Source of the DNA: Saccharicrinis sp050296935
GTDB lineage: Bacteria > Bacteroidota > Bacteroidia > Bacteroidales > Marinilabiliaceae
Length of the DNA stretch: 64,000 nt
NCBI GenBank assembly: GCA_050296935.1
Contig: JBNKRV010000031.1
Location: 1 to 64,000 of the forward strand
Reading direction: 5' to 3'
Position 1 is the first letter of the stretch; every line of letters starts with the position of its first letter. Below, piece after piece: positions 29,057 through 38,240 of this stretch. The notes beneath the pieces are model-generated. The model was given only the letters and a program-made list of their open reading frames with translations. It searched no databases and was not told where the DNA came from. A program made the translations under genes and the position numbers.

Positions 29057-30085
29057 TTAATCCCCAAAACTGACTCCTAAATTTCTTGCTTTTTCAACGA
29101 GGGTATTGTCTGGCTCTATCAATCGCGTTTTTCCACCTACTTCTTCAAGAGGTACTGAAGTAATGTCGCCTTTAACAATACTAACCATGGTGCCAAATTT
29201 TCTTTCATGAATTAAGCTGGCAGCAAAGGCCCCATAACGGGTTGCTAAAATTCTATCGGCAGGGGAAGGACTCCCTCCTCGCTGGATATACCCCAGAATT
29301 GTTTCCCTTGTTTCAATGCCGGTTCGTGCCACTATCTCTTTAGATATATAACGAGCGGCACTCTTTTTACCTGGTTTTTTTATGCCTTCACCTACAACAA
29401 CAATGGAATATGATTTCCCTTTTTCTTCTCTTTTTAATAGTGCTTTAGCAACAATATCCATATCATACTCCATTTCCGGTAAAAGAATAACATCTCCTCC
29501 GGCAGCAATACCGGAGTGTAAGGCGATCCATCCGGCATTATGTCCCATCACTTCAATAACCATTACTCTTTTATGAGAGTTGGCTGTGGTATGTAATCTG
29601 TCGATTGCATCTGTTGCGATATTCACAGCAGAATCAAATCCAAATGTAACATCGGTTCCCCAAACATCATTATCAATTGTTTTAGGTAAGCCTACGATAT
29701 TTAAACCTTCTTTAGATAATAAATTGGCCGTTTTCTGTGTACCATTACCACCAATACAAACAAGAGCATCCAAGCCCAGTTTTTGGTAGTTTTCTTTTAT
29801 TACCTGTGGCTTATCCTCTACGGTATCCCCTTCTTGCTGTTTAAAAGGCTTCATCCGGGAGGTTCCTAAAACCGTACCGCCCAATGTCAGTAGGCCTGAA
29901 AGACGATCTTCCGTTAATGTTTCATATTCCATATCGATTAAACCACTGAATCCATTCGATATGCCTATTACTTCCATTCCGTATTGAACAATTGCAGTTT
30001 TACCAACACCACGAATTGCCGCATTTATACCCGGACAATCACCTCCTGCTGATAAAATTCCAATTCTCATTTTTTTATCTGCCAT
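29057..30085 (-). CDS. pfkA: 6-phosphofructokinase
   Basis: A 342-residue cytoplasmic enzyme converting fructose 6-phosphate to the 1,6-bisphosphate. The N-terminal nucleotide loop is SAGGDCPGINAAIRG (12-26), the donor loop GGNG (112-115), and the catalytic loop PKTIDND (134-140). Two positions report donor use. Gly115 (E. coli Gly104) fits ATP use, whereas Lys135 (E. coli Gly124) is the residue of PPi-dependent enzymes. This mixed type is known among group III PFKs, many of which use ATP. Asn114 replaces the Asp103 that binds Mg in E. coli. Donor specificity is therefore open. It is flanked by cysH and a stress protein, with no sign of an operon. Confidence 0.92.
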   Translation of the reverse strand: MADKKMRIGILSAGGDCPGINAAIRGVGKTAIVQYGMEVIGISNGFSGLIDMEYETLTEDRLSGLLTLGGTVLGTSRMKPFKQQEGDTVEDKPQVIKENYQKLGLDALVCIGGNGTQKTANLLSKEGLNIVGLPKTIDNDVWGTDVTFGFDSAVNIATDAIDRLHTTANSHKRVMVIEVMGHNAGWIALHSGIAAGGDVILLPEMEYDMDIVAKALLKREEKGKSYSIVVVGEGIKKPGKKSAARYISKEIVARTGIETRETILGYIQRGGSPSPADRILATRYGAFAASLIHERKFGTMVSIVKGDITSVPLEEVGGKTRLIEPDNTLVEKARNLGVSFGD

Positions 30086-30239
30086 GATAATTGTGATTTA
30101 ATTGAACGTGTAAATTTATATTAAAAATACCTTTTAATAAAGTAAATGCACTATTGATTAATAGCAGAGGTTCCGGTTTAGGTACTTATTTAAGTATAGT
30201 AATGTAGTCACGCATTTTTAAAAATACTTCAAAATCCAA

Positions 30240-31085
30240 CTATTGATGAAAGAAAAGCATTGGAATATCAACGTTAAAAAGCATCTTTTTGGTGCGACTG
30301 CGTTGCAGTAATTTTGAAATAACACTTCTTTTTCGGCGCGTTAAGGCTACTAAATCTATATCTCTTTTCTGAATATATTCATTCGCAGCACAAAACTCAT
30401 TTTCACCATAAATATATTCGCATTCCATATTTTGATTACGATAGGTTGACTTACAATATTCATCATACTCTGTTAGTAGATCCACATCTGCCTTTTCTTT
30501 TCCTCCTGCACAATACTCCACATTATGTATTAAGGTATCAAACGACATTATCAACCTGACCAGCTTATGTAACGAGGTATATTCGCCATCTGAAAAATCA
30601 GTTAAAAATAAAACGTTGTTTAATTTATCCAGATTTAAATTATAATCTTTTGGAACCACTAAAACCGGATTGCTTACTTTGTTTATTACATCCAGAGTAA
30701 CACTGCCCAGTAATTCTTTAATGGTTTCCCCCTTACTCTTTGTCCCCATAATAACCACATCCGGACTATACTCCTTGCAGTATTCCGGAATCACATCCTC
30801 AGGATAACCTTCTATTATTTTAGTCTTTATTCTAATCCTTTCTGAATTAAATTTTTGAAGCGTATCCTCCTTTACTTCGTTAATCTTCTTAAATGCTTCA
30901 TCAAGGGTAGCTATTAAATCCTTATCCGTCAATAACTCTTCCTTATCCTCATTTAAAATGGGAGTAAACGCATGAAACAAAGTGATTTCTGCTTCAATTT
31001 TTTGCGCTAAAAGCATACAGTACCGAATAGCATTTACGGTATACTGCTCAAAATTAATGGGAACCAATAATCGAATAAGCATCAT
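30240..31085 (-). CDS. Universal stress protein with two UspA domains
   Basis: A 281-residue protein made of two tandem Usp domains. The first (about 1-145) has the complete ATP-binding-type ending, DVVIMGTKSKG then the LGSVTLDVINKVSNPVLVVP stretch. The second (about 150-281) is diverged, ending KRDIDLVALTRRKRS then a short hydrophobic strand. Start: two adjacent ATG codons; the upstream is used by default. It stands alone. It probably responds to stress or growth arrest; direct function is unknown. Confidence 0.88.
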   Translation of the reverse strand: MMLIRLLVPINFEQYTVNAIRYCMLLAQKIEAEITLFHAFTPILNEDKEELLTDKDLIATLDEAFKKINEVKEDTLQKFNSERIRIKTKIIEGYPEDVIPEYCKEYSPDVVIMGTKSKGETIKELLGSVTLDVINKVSNPVLVVPKDYNLNLDKLNNVLFLTDFSDGEYTSLHKLVRLIMSFDTLIHNVEYCAGGKEKADVDLLTEYDEYCKSTYRNQNMECEYIYGENEFCAANEYIQKRDIDLVALTRRKRSVISKLLQRSRTKKMLFNVDIPMLFFHQ

Positions 31086-31490
31086 TATCCTCCTTAGTTG
31101 TGTAAATGATTAAACATGAATTCAGATTATATTTATTTCAAAATATGTACGTGGGTAGGTTAATACCATTAATGCGTATCAAGTATTGATTCTATTATCA
31201 AAAGACATAAAGCCTTTTACTTTGCAATTTGTGACCAGAGCTTCAGCATAAAATGTGTCATTTATTCTGAAAGTCTGAAACATATAGGTCGGATTTCAGG
31301 TTTTTAACCTAAGGCTATTATTTCCAATCCATGATACACATTGTCAATTGCTCATTACTAAATATACTAAAATTAATTTTAACTTAAATCAGATTTTTTT
31401 TGATACAAGCACAGATGCTGAATTGCAATTCCGGTTTATAATAACACCATACTAATTGCAATGAACTTTATGTTGCTTTGCATGCTGAAT

Positions 31491-31633
31491 AGTGTAAGTC
31501 TATAAAGTGGTGTGTTTGGAGTATAAAGTTTAATTACAAGACCTGTGAAAAATTCAAACTGCAGTATACCAGCGTATATGAGGATCTGGATTTTGAACAA
31601 CAACGCAGTAGTTGGACTTTATAGACGAACACT
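31491..31633 (-). repeat. MITE-like element, family 2, best-preserved copy
   Basis: The ends AGTGTAAGTCTATAAAGT (31491-31508) and its near-perfect inverse (31616-31633) match at 16 of 18 positions. The 143-base body is homologous, in inverted orientation, to 26069-26210, including an internal segment with TTCAAACTGCAGTATAC. No ORF. It fills the interval between the stress protein and photolyase genes; the remainder of 31086-31669 shows nothing supportable. Confidence 0.8.
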
Positions 31634-31669
31634 AAATAATAAACCATTAAAACACATTAGAATAAAAAT

Positions 31670-32950
31670 ATGGATAAAACGGTAAACATTGTCTGGCTTC
31701 GAAGGGATCTTCGGATTGAAGATAATATAGCTTTGCTAATGGCTTCCAAACAACAATTTCCTATCCTCTTGCTATTTATATTTGATGATGACATCCTGAA
31801 TAAACTTAACCAAGATGACAGCAGAGTCACTTTTATTTATGAGCAGATTCACAAAATCAATGCTTGGTTAAGAACGAAAAACAGTTCCATAATGGTTGTC
31901 AGAGGTTGTGTTCAGGATATATGGAAATCTCTCATTAAGAATTATCAGATTAAAAATGTATTTGTAAATGAAGATTATGAGCCTTATGGTATACAACGTG
32001 ACGAGGTTATACATTCAATTTGTGCACAAAATAACATCCGGTTTACTAAGTGCAAAGACCATGTTATCTTTTCTCCAACTGAGATTCTTAAAAACGATGG
32101 CAAACCATATACCGTTTACTCTCCCTATAAAAAACAATGGTTAAAAAAAATTAGTGGAGCAAGCTATAGTAAAAAAACTGACTTTAATTTCTATCAGAAA
32201 AAATTTGACTTCCCGGAATTAAAAGACGTGGGATTTACTGAAGGAAGTTTTAAAGTAAGAGATTTTAATCCTGATGCCATCGATGATTACAAGAAAAACA
32301 GAGATTTCCCCTATAAGGATAGTGGCAGCTACCTTGGGCCTCATCTTCGATTTGGGACAAAGAGCATCAGAGAAATAATGACAAAAGGTATAGATAAGAG
32401 TCAGACTTTTGTTGAAGAGTTAATCTGGCGTGAGTTTTTTATGCAGATACTATTTCATTATCCGCATATAGAAAATGCCTGTTTCCGTTCGAAATATGAT
32501 TTGATGGAATGGAGAAATAATGAAACAGAATTTAACAAGTGGTGTAATGGTGAAACAGGGTATCTTTTTGTGGATGCAGGAATGCGGGAGTTAAATCAAA
32601 CCGGATACATGCACAACAGGGTGCGAATGATAGCAGCCAGCTTTTTAACGAAGCATTTATTAATAGACTGGAGATGGGGTGAGGCTTATTTTGCCAGGAA
32701 ATTACTGGACTATGAATTGAGTTCAAATAATGGTAACTGGCAATGGGCTGCAGGTACCGGATGCGATGCCGCTCCCTACTTTAGAGTTTTTAATCCCACT
32801 TTACAACAACAAAGATTTGATCCGGAATTTAAATATATTAAAAAATGGATTCCTGAATTTGATACAGACCATTATCCTCAACCCATTGTTGAACACAAAA
32901 TGGCAAGAGAAAGAGCTATTCGGGTTCATAAAAAATGTGCTGCCAGGTAA
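31670..32950 (+). CDS. Deoxyribodipyrimidine photolyase / cryptochrome family
   Basis: A 426-residue flavoprotein that should repair UV-induced pyrimidine dimers with blue light. The N-terminal alpha/beta antenna domain starts with VWLRRDLRIEDN (9-20). The C-terminal helical FAD domain has ELIWREFFMQI, GYMHNRVRMIAASFL and WQWAAGTGCDAAPYFRVFNP (given in parts). These are the hallmarks of class I CPD photolyases, including Asn/Trp residues of the electron-transfer chain (WRWGEAYF). It stands alone. A cryptochrome-like signalling role cannot be excluded but is less likely. Confidence 0.93.
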   Translation: MDKTVNIVWLRRDLRIEDNIALLMASKQQFPILLLFIFDDDILNKLNQDDSRVTFIYEQIHKINAWLRTKNSSIMVVRGCVQDIWKSLIKNYQIKNVFVNEDYEPYGIQRDEVIHSICAQNNIRFTKCKDHVIFSPTEILKNDGKPYTVYSPYKKQWLKKISGASYSKKTDFNFYQKKFDFPELKDVGFTEGSFKVRDFNPDAIDDYKKNRDFPYKDSGSYLGPHLRFGTKSIREIMTKGIDKSQTFVEELIWREFFMQILFHYPHIENACFRSKYDLMEWRNNETEFNKWCNGETGYLFVDAGMRELNQTGYMHNRVRMIAASFLTKHLLIDWRWGEAYFARKLLDYELSSNNGNWQWAAGTGCDAAPYFRVFNPTLQQQRFDPEFKYIKKWIPEFDTDHYPQPIVEHKMARERAIRVHKKCAAR

Positions 32951-33190
32951 TTTTACCAGGTCTTTGCAACCTGTATTTTCTTACTCTCACGACTTCAACC
33001 CAAATTATGAATTAGGGAGCTTCGTTATATGAGTTTAAAGTGCAATTAATCAAGAACTTGTTGAAATGAGACATAGCTCCGCTATGGTGAATGTAAACAA
33101 GTTAGCTTGCGGCTTGATTAGCTGTAATTTTACAAGCGTTTTCATCAAACAAGTTATTTAAAGTCGGGATGGGAATAATATGGCACAAAA

Positions 33191-33217
33191 AAAGCCATGT
33201 AAAAAAAACATGGCTTT
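33191..33217 (-). terminator. Rho-independent terminator, probably bidirectional
   Basis: A 10-base stem AAAGCCATGT/ACATGGCTTT (33191-33200, 33208-33217) with A/T runs at both sides. It lies 25 bases past the queA stop and also faces the photolyase gene. Confidence 0.88.
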
Positions 33218-33242
33218 AAAATATTTTAAAACAGAAGCTCTA

Positions 33243-34292
33243 TTATATAATTAACATAGCATCTCCATAACTACCAAAACGATACTTTTCTTTTACGGCA
33301 ACTTTGTATGCATTCATTAAATGATCATATCCACTAAACGCAGCCGTCATCATCATTAGTGTTGACAATGGTAAATGGAAATTTGAAACCATACAGTTGG
33401 CTACTTTAAAATCATAAGGAGGGAAAATAAACTTATTAGTCCATCCCTCAAAAGGTTTTACATGTCCGAATGTCGATACTGAACTTTCAATAGTTCTCAT
33501 TACGGTAGTACCTACAGCACATATTCTTTTCTTATCGTCTTTCCCTCTATTGATGATATTACAAGCATCTTCAGTAATGAAAATTTGCTCAGAGTCCATT
33601 TTATGCTTTGTAAGATCTTCTACATCTACGGATCTGAAGTTTCCTAAACCAACATGCAATGTAATTTCAGCAAAATCAACACCTATAATCTCCATTCTCT
33701 TCATCAGTTCGCGACTAAAGTGCATACCTGCAGTAGGGGCAGCTACAGCACCTTCATGCTTAGCATAAATAGTCTGATAGCGTTCTTTATCTTCAGGTAC
33801 TACTTCACGGTTGATAATCTTAGGAAGAGGCGTTTCTCCTAAAGCATATAAAGCTTCTTTAAATTCCTCATATGGACCATCATATAAAAAACGAAGTGTT
33901 CTTCCTCTGGATGTAGTATTATCGATTACCTCGGCAACCATTTCATCATTTTCACCAAAGTATAATTTGTTTCCAATCCGGATTTTACGAGCAGGATCTA
34001 CTAAAACATCCCAAAGTTTTTGCTCACGATTTAGTTCACGAAGTAAAAATACCTCAATCTCAGCACCAGTTTTCTCTTTGTTTCCATGCAGTCTGGCAGG
34101 AAACACTTTGGTGTTATTAAAGATCATCACATCATTTTCGTTAAAATATTCGATAAGATCTTTAAATATTTTGTGTTTAATTTCTCCCGTATTTCTATCG
34201 AGTACCATTAATCTTGATTCATCTCGATTCTGGGTGGGGTGAAGGGCGATTAATTCTTCGGGTAGGTTGTACTTAAACTTCGATAACTTCAT
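33243..34292 (-). CDS. queA: S-adenosylmethionine:tRNA ribosyltransferase-isomerase
   Basis: A 349-residue enzyme making epoxyqueuosine from preQ1 at tRNA position 34, using SAM as ribosyl donor. Conserved family blocks are clear: YNLPEELIALHPT near the start, MIFNNTKVFPARLHG, YQTIYAKHEGAVAAPTAGMHF (split), ITLHVGLGNFRSV, and SNFHLPLSTLMMM. Length is normal. It lies 157 bases after truB and is the last of the ftsX-DUF3098-uppP-truB-queA run. The 157-base gap and a promoter-like box suggest it may also have its own promoter. Confidence 0.96.
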   Translation of the reverse strand: MKLSKFKYNLPEELIALHPTQNRDESRLMVLDRNTGEIKHKIFKDLIEYFNENDVMIFNNTKVFPARLHGNKEKTGAEIEVFLLRELNREQKLWDVLVDPARKIRIGNKLYFGENDEMVAEVIDNTTSRGRTLRFLYDGPYEEFKEALYALGETPLPKIINREVVPEDKERYQTIYAKHEGAVAAPTAGMHFSRELMKRMEIIGVDFAEITLHVGLGNFRSVDVEDLTKHKMDSEQIFITEDACNIINRGKDDKKRICAVGTTVMRTIESSVSTFGHVKPFEGWTNKFIFPPYDFKVANCMVSNFHLPLSTLMMMTAAFSGYDHLMNAYKVAVKEKYRFGSYGDAMLII

Positions 34293-34386
34293 ATTGAAAT
34301 CCGTTTTTTATTATTTCAGCGATTGTATTTTATATATTTTCAGAAACAACATACTTTAAGTAAAGTAGTTGATTTAAACTTCAATA

Positions 34387-34394
34387 CAAAAATA
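34387..34394 (-). promoter_or_regulatory. Possible -7 promoter element for queA
   Basis: Minus-strand TATTTTTG fits TAnnTTTG, 94 bases before the queA ATG in the unusually wide truB-queA gap. Confidence 0.3.
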
Positions 34395-34449
34395 TGGTAA
34401 AATATACACAAAGCAACCTTTTACGTGCCAATATGCAAAAAGTTGCAAA

Positions 34450-35190
34450 TTATTTTAATTTTTTTTCAAACAACGCAAGATCTGTACTTTCTGTATTCAC
34501 ATACTTCCCAATTCGGGTACGTTTTAATGCAGTAAGATGCGCACCACTCTGCAATGCTATACCAATATCTCTGGCCAAACCTCGTATATAGGTACCTTTA
34601 CTACAAACAATACGTAATTCCAGTTCATTTTGTTCAAACTTCAACACTTCTATTTCAGTGATAATAAGCTTCTTTGGTTTCAACCCCGGATCTTTACCGT
34701 CTCTGGCAAATTCATAGGCTCTTTTTCCTTTCACTTTTACTGCAGAAAATGCCGGCGGAATCTGTTCCAATTCTCCAATAAAGTCCTTGAGCGTTTCATC
34801 CACCAAAGTCCGGTTGATGTGCTCAGTAGAATAAGTCTGATCAATTTCTGTTTCTAAATCGAACGATGGAGTTGTGGCACCTAGTTTTAATGTGGCAATA
34901 TATTCCTTTTCCTGTGCCTGATAGCTATCAATTGTTTTAGTAGCTTTTCCGGTACATATGATTAACAGGCCGGTAGCCAGCGGATCTAATGTTCCTGCAT
35001 GCCCAACTTTAATCTTTTTAACGCCCAATGCATTGCATATCAATTTACGCACCTTATTTACTAAATCAAATGAGGTCCATTCATAAGGTTTGTCAAACAA
35101 TAAAACTTCTCCCTCCTTAAAATCAAACCCTCCGGGTTTATTATCTTCCATTATATCCTGAGTATCCTGTAAATTGCTATTGCTAATCAT
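34450..35190 (-). CDS. truB: tRNA pseudouridine-55 synthase
   Basis: TruB makes pseudouridine 55 in the T-loop of tRNAs. The catalytic Asp is in GHAGTLDPLATGLL; other family blocks are FDKPYEWTSFDLVNKVR, the EKEYIATLKLGATTPSFDLE region, IPPAFSAVKVKGKRAYE and SKGTYIRGLARDIG. The frame stays open upstream to 35262, which would overlap uppP by 53 bases. The ATG at 35190, 19 bases after the uppP stop, is chosen because it avoids the overlap, and the later residues before GEVLLFDKP are already a poorly conserved lead. A further ATG 13 codons on (MEDNKPGG) is also possible. The C-terminal extension is short. Confidence 0.93.
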   Translation of the reverse strand: MISNSNLQDTQDIMEDNKPGGFDFKEGEVLLFDKPYEWTSFDLVNKVRKLICNALGVKKIKVGHAGTLDPLATGLLIICTGKATKTIDSYQAQEKEYIATLKLGATTPSFDLETEIDQTYSTEHINRTLVDETLKDFIGELEQIPPAFSAVKVKGKRAYEFARDGKDPGLKPKKLIITEIEVLKFEQNELELRIVCSKGTYIRGLARDIGIALQSGAHLTALKRTRIGKYVNTESTDLALFEKKLK

Positions 35191-35209
35191 CGTAACTTTA
35201 TAATGACTG

Positions 35210-36001
35210 TTAAATCCCCCATAATATTGCAACCAAACCAACTGCGGCACAATAAATTGCAAAATAAATAAGCTTTCCTTTTTTAACGAGATTTATCATG
35301 GCCTTACAAGCCAGTAGACCCGAAATAAAAGCTGCAATAAATCCAACAATCAGAGGCAAAGCTCCTATAGAACCTGTTGAAGCCACATCATCTTTCAGTA
35401 AACTCAATACGTTTTCTCCTAATATAGGAATAAGAACCATTAAAAATGAAAACCGAGCCACAGCTTCACGCTTATTGCCCAATAATAAACCGGTAGCTAT
35501 TGTGGAACCGGAACGTGATATACCGGGCATTACGGCAATGGTCTGGGCAATTCCAATGATAAAAGCATCTCTAAACGACACCTCTTTATCTTTGGATTTA
35601 GCATAAAAAGTAAAAGCCAATAAAACTGCTGTGATTAACAACATTAACCCTACTAACAGAAGAATTTTATCTGTATTAAAAAGCTCCTCAACATAATCTT
35701 TAAAAAATATTCCCACAATTCCGATTGGAATCATACTTACTGCTATTTTAAAAATATATTGAGTTTCCTCATTCCATTTAAACGAGAACAAACCCATAAT
35801 GAGATTTAAAATATCTTTTCTGAAAACAACGATAGTACTTAATACTGTTGCTCCATGAACAACAATTGTAAATGACAGATTATCTGTAGCTTCCACCCCA
35901 AGCAAGTGCTTGCCAATCTCAAGATGCCCACTGCTGCTAACAGGCAAAAACTCGGTTAATCCTTGAACAATTCCAAGAATTAATGCTTCAATCCAATTCA
36001 T
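35210..36001 (-). CDS. uppP: Undecaprenyl-diphosphatase (UppP/BacA)
   Basis: A 263-residue multi-pass membrane enzyme that regenerates undecaprenyl phosphate for cell-wall carriers. Both active-site motifs are present: QGLTEFLPVSSSGHLEIG (residues 14-31) and PGISRSGSTI in the middle. About eight hydrophobic helices can be followed. It lies in the conserved Bacteroidota cluster between DUF3098 (42-base gap) and truB (19-base gap). Confidence 0.96.
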   Translation of the reverse strand: MNWIEALILGIVQGLTEFLPVSSSGHLEIGKHLLGVEATDNLSFTIVVHGATVLSTIVVFRKDILNLIMGLFSFKWNEETQYIFKIAVSMIPIGIVGIFFKDYVEELFNTDKILLLVGLMLLITAVLLAFTFYAKSKDKEVSFRDAFIIGIAQTIAVMPGISRSGSTIATGLLLGNKREAVARFSFLMVLIPILGENVLSLLKDDVASTGSIGALPLIVGFIAAFISGLLACKAMINLVKKGKLIYFAIYCAAVGLVAILWGI

Positions 36002-36043
36002 AAAATGTAAAAAAGAATGTTAATATAAATAATCTGTATCTGA

Positions 36044-36289
36044 CTATTTTTTTGGTTTTTTCATGATTGCATAAATCTCAAATGCAAAGCCCGACAAAAC
36101 TACCATAGGGGCAAGAGTAATTCGTTGAAATCCATAAATCTCCTTACTAAAAACATTAGGGTCATCACTTCTGCCCCCAATCATTAAAATAAAACCCAGT
36201 ATAACAATAGCGAATCCGATAGCCATTAATACATAATTTTCCTTTGACAAGGCAAATTCAAATTTCTTTTCTTGTTTATTGACCGACAT
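36044..36289 (-). CDS. DUF3098 small membrane protein
   Basis: An 81-residue protein with two membrane helices (about residues 20-40 and 55-75) joined by a loop containing GGRSDDPNVFS, and a Lys-rich end. Sequence and its position between ftsX (9-base gap) and uppP fit the DUF3098 family, which is regularly found there in Bacteroidota. Function is unknown; a link with cell division or envelope synthesis is suggested only by neighbours. Confidence 0.85.
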   Translation of the reverse strand: MSVNKQEKKFEFALSKENYVLMAIGFAIVILGFILMIGGRSDDPNVFSKEIYGFQRITLAPMVVLSGFAFEIYAIMKKPKK

Positions 36290-36298
36290 AGTAGTATG

Positions 36299-37177
36299 TT
36301 AAAAATATAATTGATCTGTTTTTAATCGCAAATACTTATTCACTGCAAAAAATGTGGATACCAGTGAAAGTGAAATTCCAACAATAACAACCAGGATAAA
36401 AAGAATACCAATAATCTCAATATTATCAAATCCTATAAATCCACCCAGTTCTCTGTGTAAAATATAAATGGCACCTGCCAACATACCGTTGGCAATAACA
36501 GCTCCGATAAATCCATGAAAAATACTTGTACTCACAAAGGGCTGTCGTATAAATCCTTTAGTTGCACCAACCAATTGCATAGTATTAATTAAAAATCTTT
36601 TGGCATATACCGAAAGTCGTATCGTATTGTTAATTAATGCAATGGCAATAAACAATAATAACAAACTAAACGCCAGTAATACCAAACTAATTTTATTTAC
36701 ATTCTCATTCACCTTTTGTATCAGATTTTTCTGGTAGAAAACTTCCTTAACCTGAGGGAATGAAACAAATATTTCCTCCACATTTTTTATGCTGTCCGGA
36801 TTGGCATATTCAGCAAATAACTTCACTTCAATGGATGACAATAAAGGATTATAGCCTAAGAAATCCACAAAATCTTCCCCTAACTCATCCTGCAATTCTT
36901 TGGCTGCTCTCTCTTTATCAATATATTCTGTAGATTTTACATAGGAGGATGCATCCAGGTATTTTTGTAATCTTCTTACCTCCGCTTCTCTTACGTTATC
37001 TTTAAGCACGATGTTAAAGCCGATATTTTCTTTTACGTAATTAGATAAGCGTTGTGCATTTAGCATTAAATAACCAACGGATCCAAGTAAAAAGAGAACC
37101 AGAGCAATACTTATTACTGTAGTGAAATATGAATTTCGTAATTGTCGCCTTGTTTGTTGGTTATCTTTTTTTCCCAT
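36299..37177 (-). CDS. ftsX: Cell division permease-like protein FtsX
   Basis: A 292-residue membrane protein of the FtsE-FtsX complex, which in other bacteria activates peptidoglycan hydrolases at division. A basic cytoplasmic N-terminus, first helix at about residues 17-36, periplasmic domain with FtsX traits (LRKYLDASSYVKS-like LQKYLDASSYVKSTEYID), and three further helices in the C-terminal half with the permease signature RLSVYAKRFLINTMQLVGAT. Length is normal. ftsE is not next to it, as is common in Bacteroidota. First gene of the five-gene run. Confidence 0.92.
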   Translation of the reverse strand: MGKKDNQQTRRQLRNSYFTTVISIALVLFLLGSVGYLMLNAQRLSNYVKENIGFNIVLKDNVREAEVRRLQKYLDASSYVKSTEYIDKERAAKELQDELGEDFVDFLGYNPLLSSIEVKLFAEYANPDSIKNVEEIFVSFPQVKEVFYQKNLIQKVNENVNKISLVLLAFSLLLLFIAIALINNTIRLSVYAKRFLINTMQLVGATKGFIRQPFVSTSIFHGFIGAVIANGMLAGAIYILHRELGGFIGFDNIEIIGILFILVVIVGISLSLVSTFFAVNKYLRLKTDQLYF

Positions 37178-37474
37178 AATTATTTATTGACATGGTGGTT
37201 CGTTATCATTTTGCAATAATGACAAACAATTTGCCTGAATTTCTTATTCGTGCGTAAAGATAGTAAAAAGAATACTTTTGAGGATAACAATTTCATCGGA
37301 TCATCAGAGTTTATATCTCCGTCCCTAATAAATCCACTACATTACTATTCATCAAACACTTAAAGCTAATTATTCCTGTAGACTTCTGACATTTAACAAA
37401 AGCCACATGTGATACAGCCTACTTTAACCCGGGCTGTATGCTGAATTAATAACGCAGATATGACTTCATAGTTG
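37178..37474. other. Gene-free stretch between divergent ftsX and DUF1456 genes
   Basis: No coding frame is convincing. A short inverted repeat ATACAGCC/GGCTGTAT (37412-37419 with 37432-37439) lies just upstream of the DUF1456 promoter box and could be an operator or the end of an older terminator. Nothing else was recognised. Confidence 0.35.
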
Positions 37475-37482
37475 TATCTTTG
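37475..37482 (+). promoter_or_regulatory. -7 promoter element for the DUF1456 gene
   Basis: TATCTTTG fits the Bacteroidota -7 consensus TAnnTTTG and is 16 bases before the ATG at 37499, implying a very short leader. Confidence 0.6.
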
Positions 37483-37498
37483 TGCAAAAATAAAATAG

Positions 37499-37966
37499 AT
37501 GAATAACAACGACATTCTCAGAAACCTTAGATATACCTTTGACCTGAATGACAAAATGATGATGAAAGTATTTTCTCTGTCTAACACTGAAGTTACCAGG
37601 GCCGAAGTGAGTGACTGGTTAAAAAAGGAAGAGGATGAAGCTTTTAAAACCATTATTGATGTGAATCTATCGGCCTTTTTAAACGGACTGATTGTCTGGA
37701 AAAGAGGTAAGCAGGAAGGCAAAGAGCCTGTCAATGAAAAAAAGCTATATAACAATCTGGTATTACGAAAACTTAAAATAGCGCTTCAATTGAAAGATGA
37801 AGATATGATAGAGATTATCGGGTTAACCGGATTTAAAATTAGCAAGCATGAATTGAGTGCTTTTTTCAGAAAACCGGGACAGAATCAATATCGGGTGTGT
37901 AAAGATCAGATATTAAGGAAATTTTTATTCGGTCTTCAGAAAAAATACAGACCTCAGGATTTATAA
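37499..37966 (+). CDS. DUF1456 (YehS-like) protein
   Basis: A 155-residue cytoplasmic protein made of two similar helical halves of about 68 residues. The first begins NDILRNLRYTFDLNDKMMMKVF and has VSDWLKKEED; the second is LVLRKLKIALQLKDEDMIEI with LSAFFRKP. This duplicated pattern is the DUF1456/YehS family, whose function is not known. Its stop codon TAA at 37964-37966 shares its last base with the first base of a family 1 repeat, which therefore inserted at or against the end of the gene. Confidence 0.88.
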   Translation: MNNNDILRNLRYTFDLNDKMMMKVFSLSNTEVTRAEVSDWLKKEEDEAFKTIIDVNLSAFLNGLIVWKRGKQEGKEPVNEKKLYNNLVLRKLKIALQLKDEDMIEIIGLTGFKISKHELSAFFRKPGQNQYRVCKDQILRKFLFGLQKKYRPQDL

Positions 37967-38118
37967 ACCTGAGTTTGATATAAAATTAATGGCTCAAATC
38001 GCTTATAAATATTGAGTTTTAAGGAATGTTTGCGAAAACATAGCGGGCTATGGTAAGCAAATATGACGCAGAAAATCGGTATTTATAAGTGAAATTCATA
38101 GCTTTTCTGTAAATAATC
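37966..38118 (+). repeat. MITE-like repeat family 1, copy lacking its right part
   Basis: Homologous over about 150 bases to 5546-5698 with few differences (for example GTTTGATA for GTTCGATA). Similarity stops near 38118 and no right inverted repeat follows, so the copy is truncated. It begins at the stop codon of the DUF1456 gene. Confidence 0.75.
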
Positions 38119-38240
38119 ATTTTGAGAGCAAGATTAACAGCCTGCCACGATTATTCCGTGAAAAAACATGGAGTTTTCTTGCTGACACTACATACATATC
38201 ATATAGAGAGCCTTTAATAAACTCTCTATATGAAAATATT

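Noticed and set aside
35191..35262. Extended N-terminus for TruB overlapping uppP
   Set aside because: It would overlap uppP by 53 bases and adds residues not typical of TruB; the ATG at 35190 is a better start.
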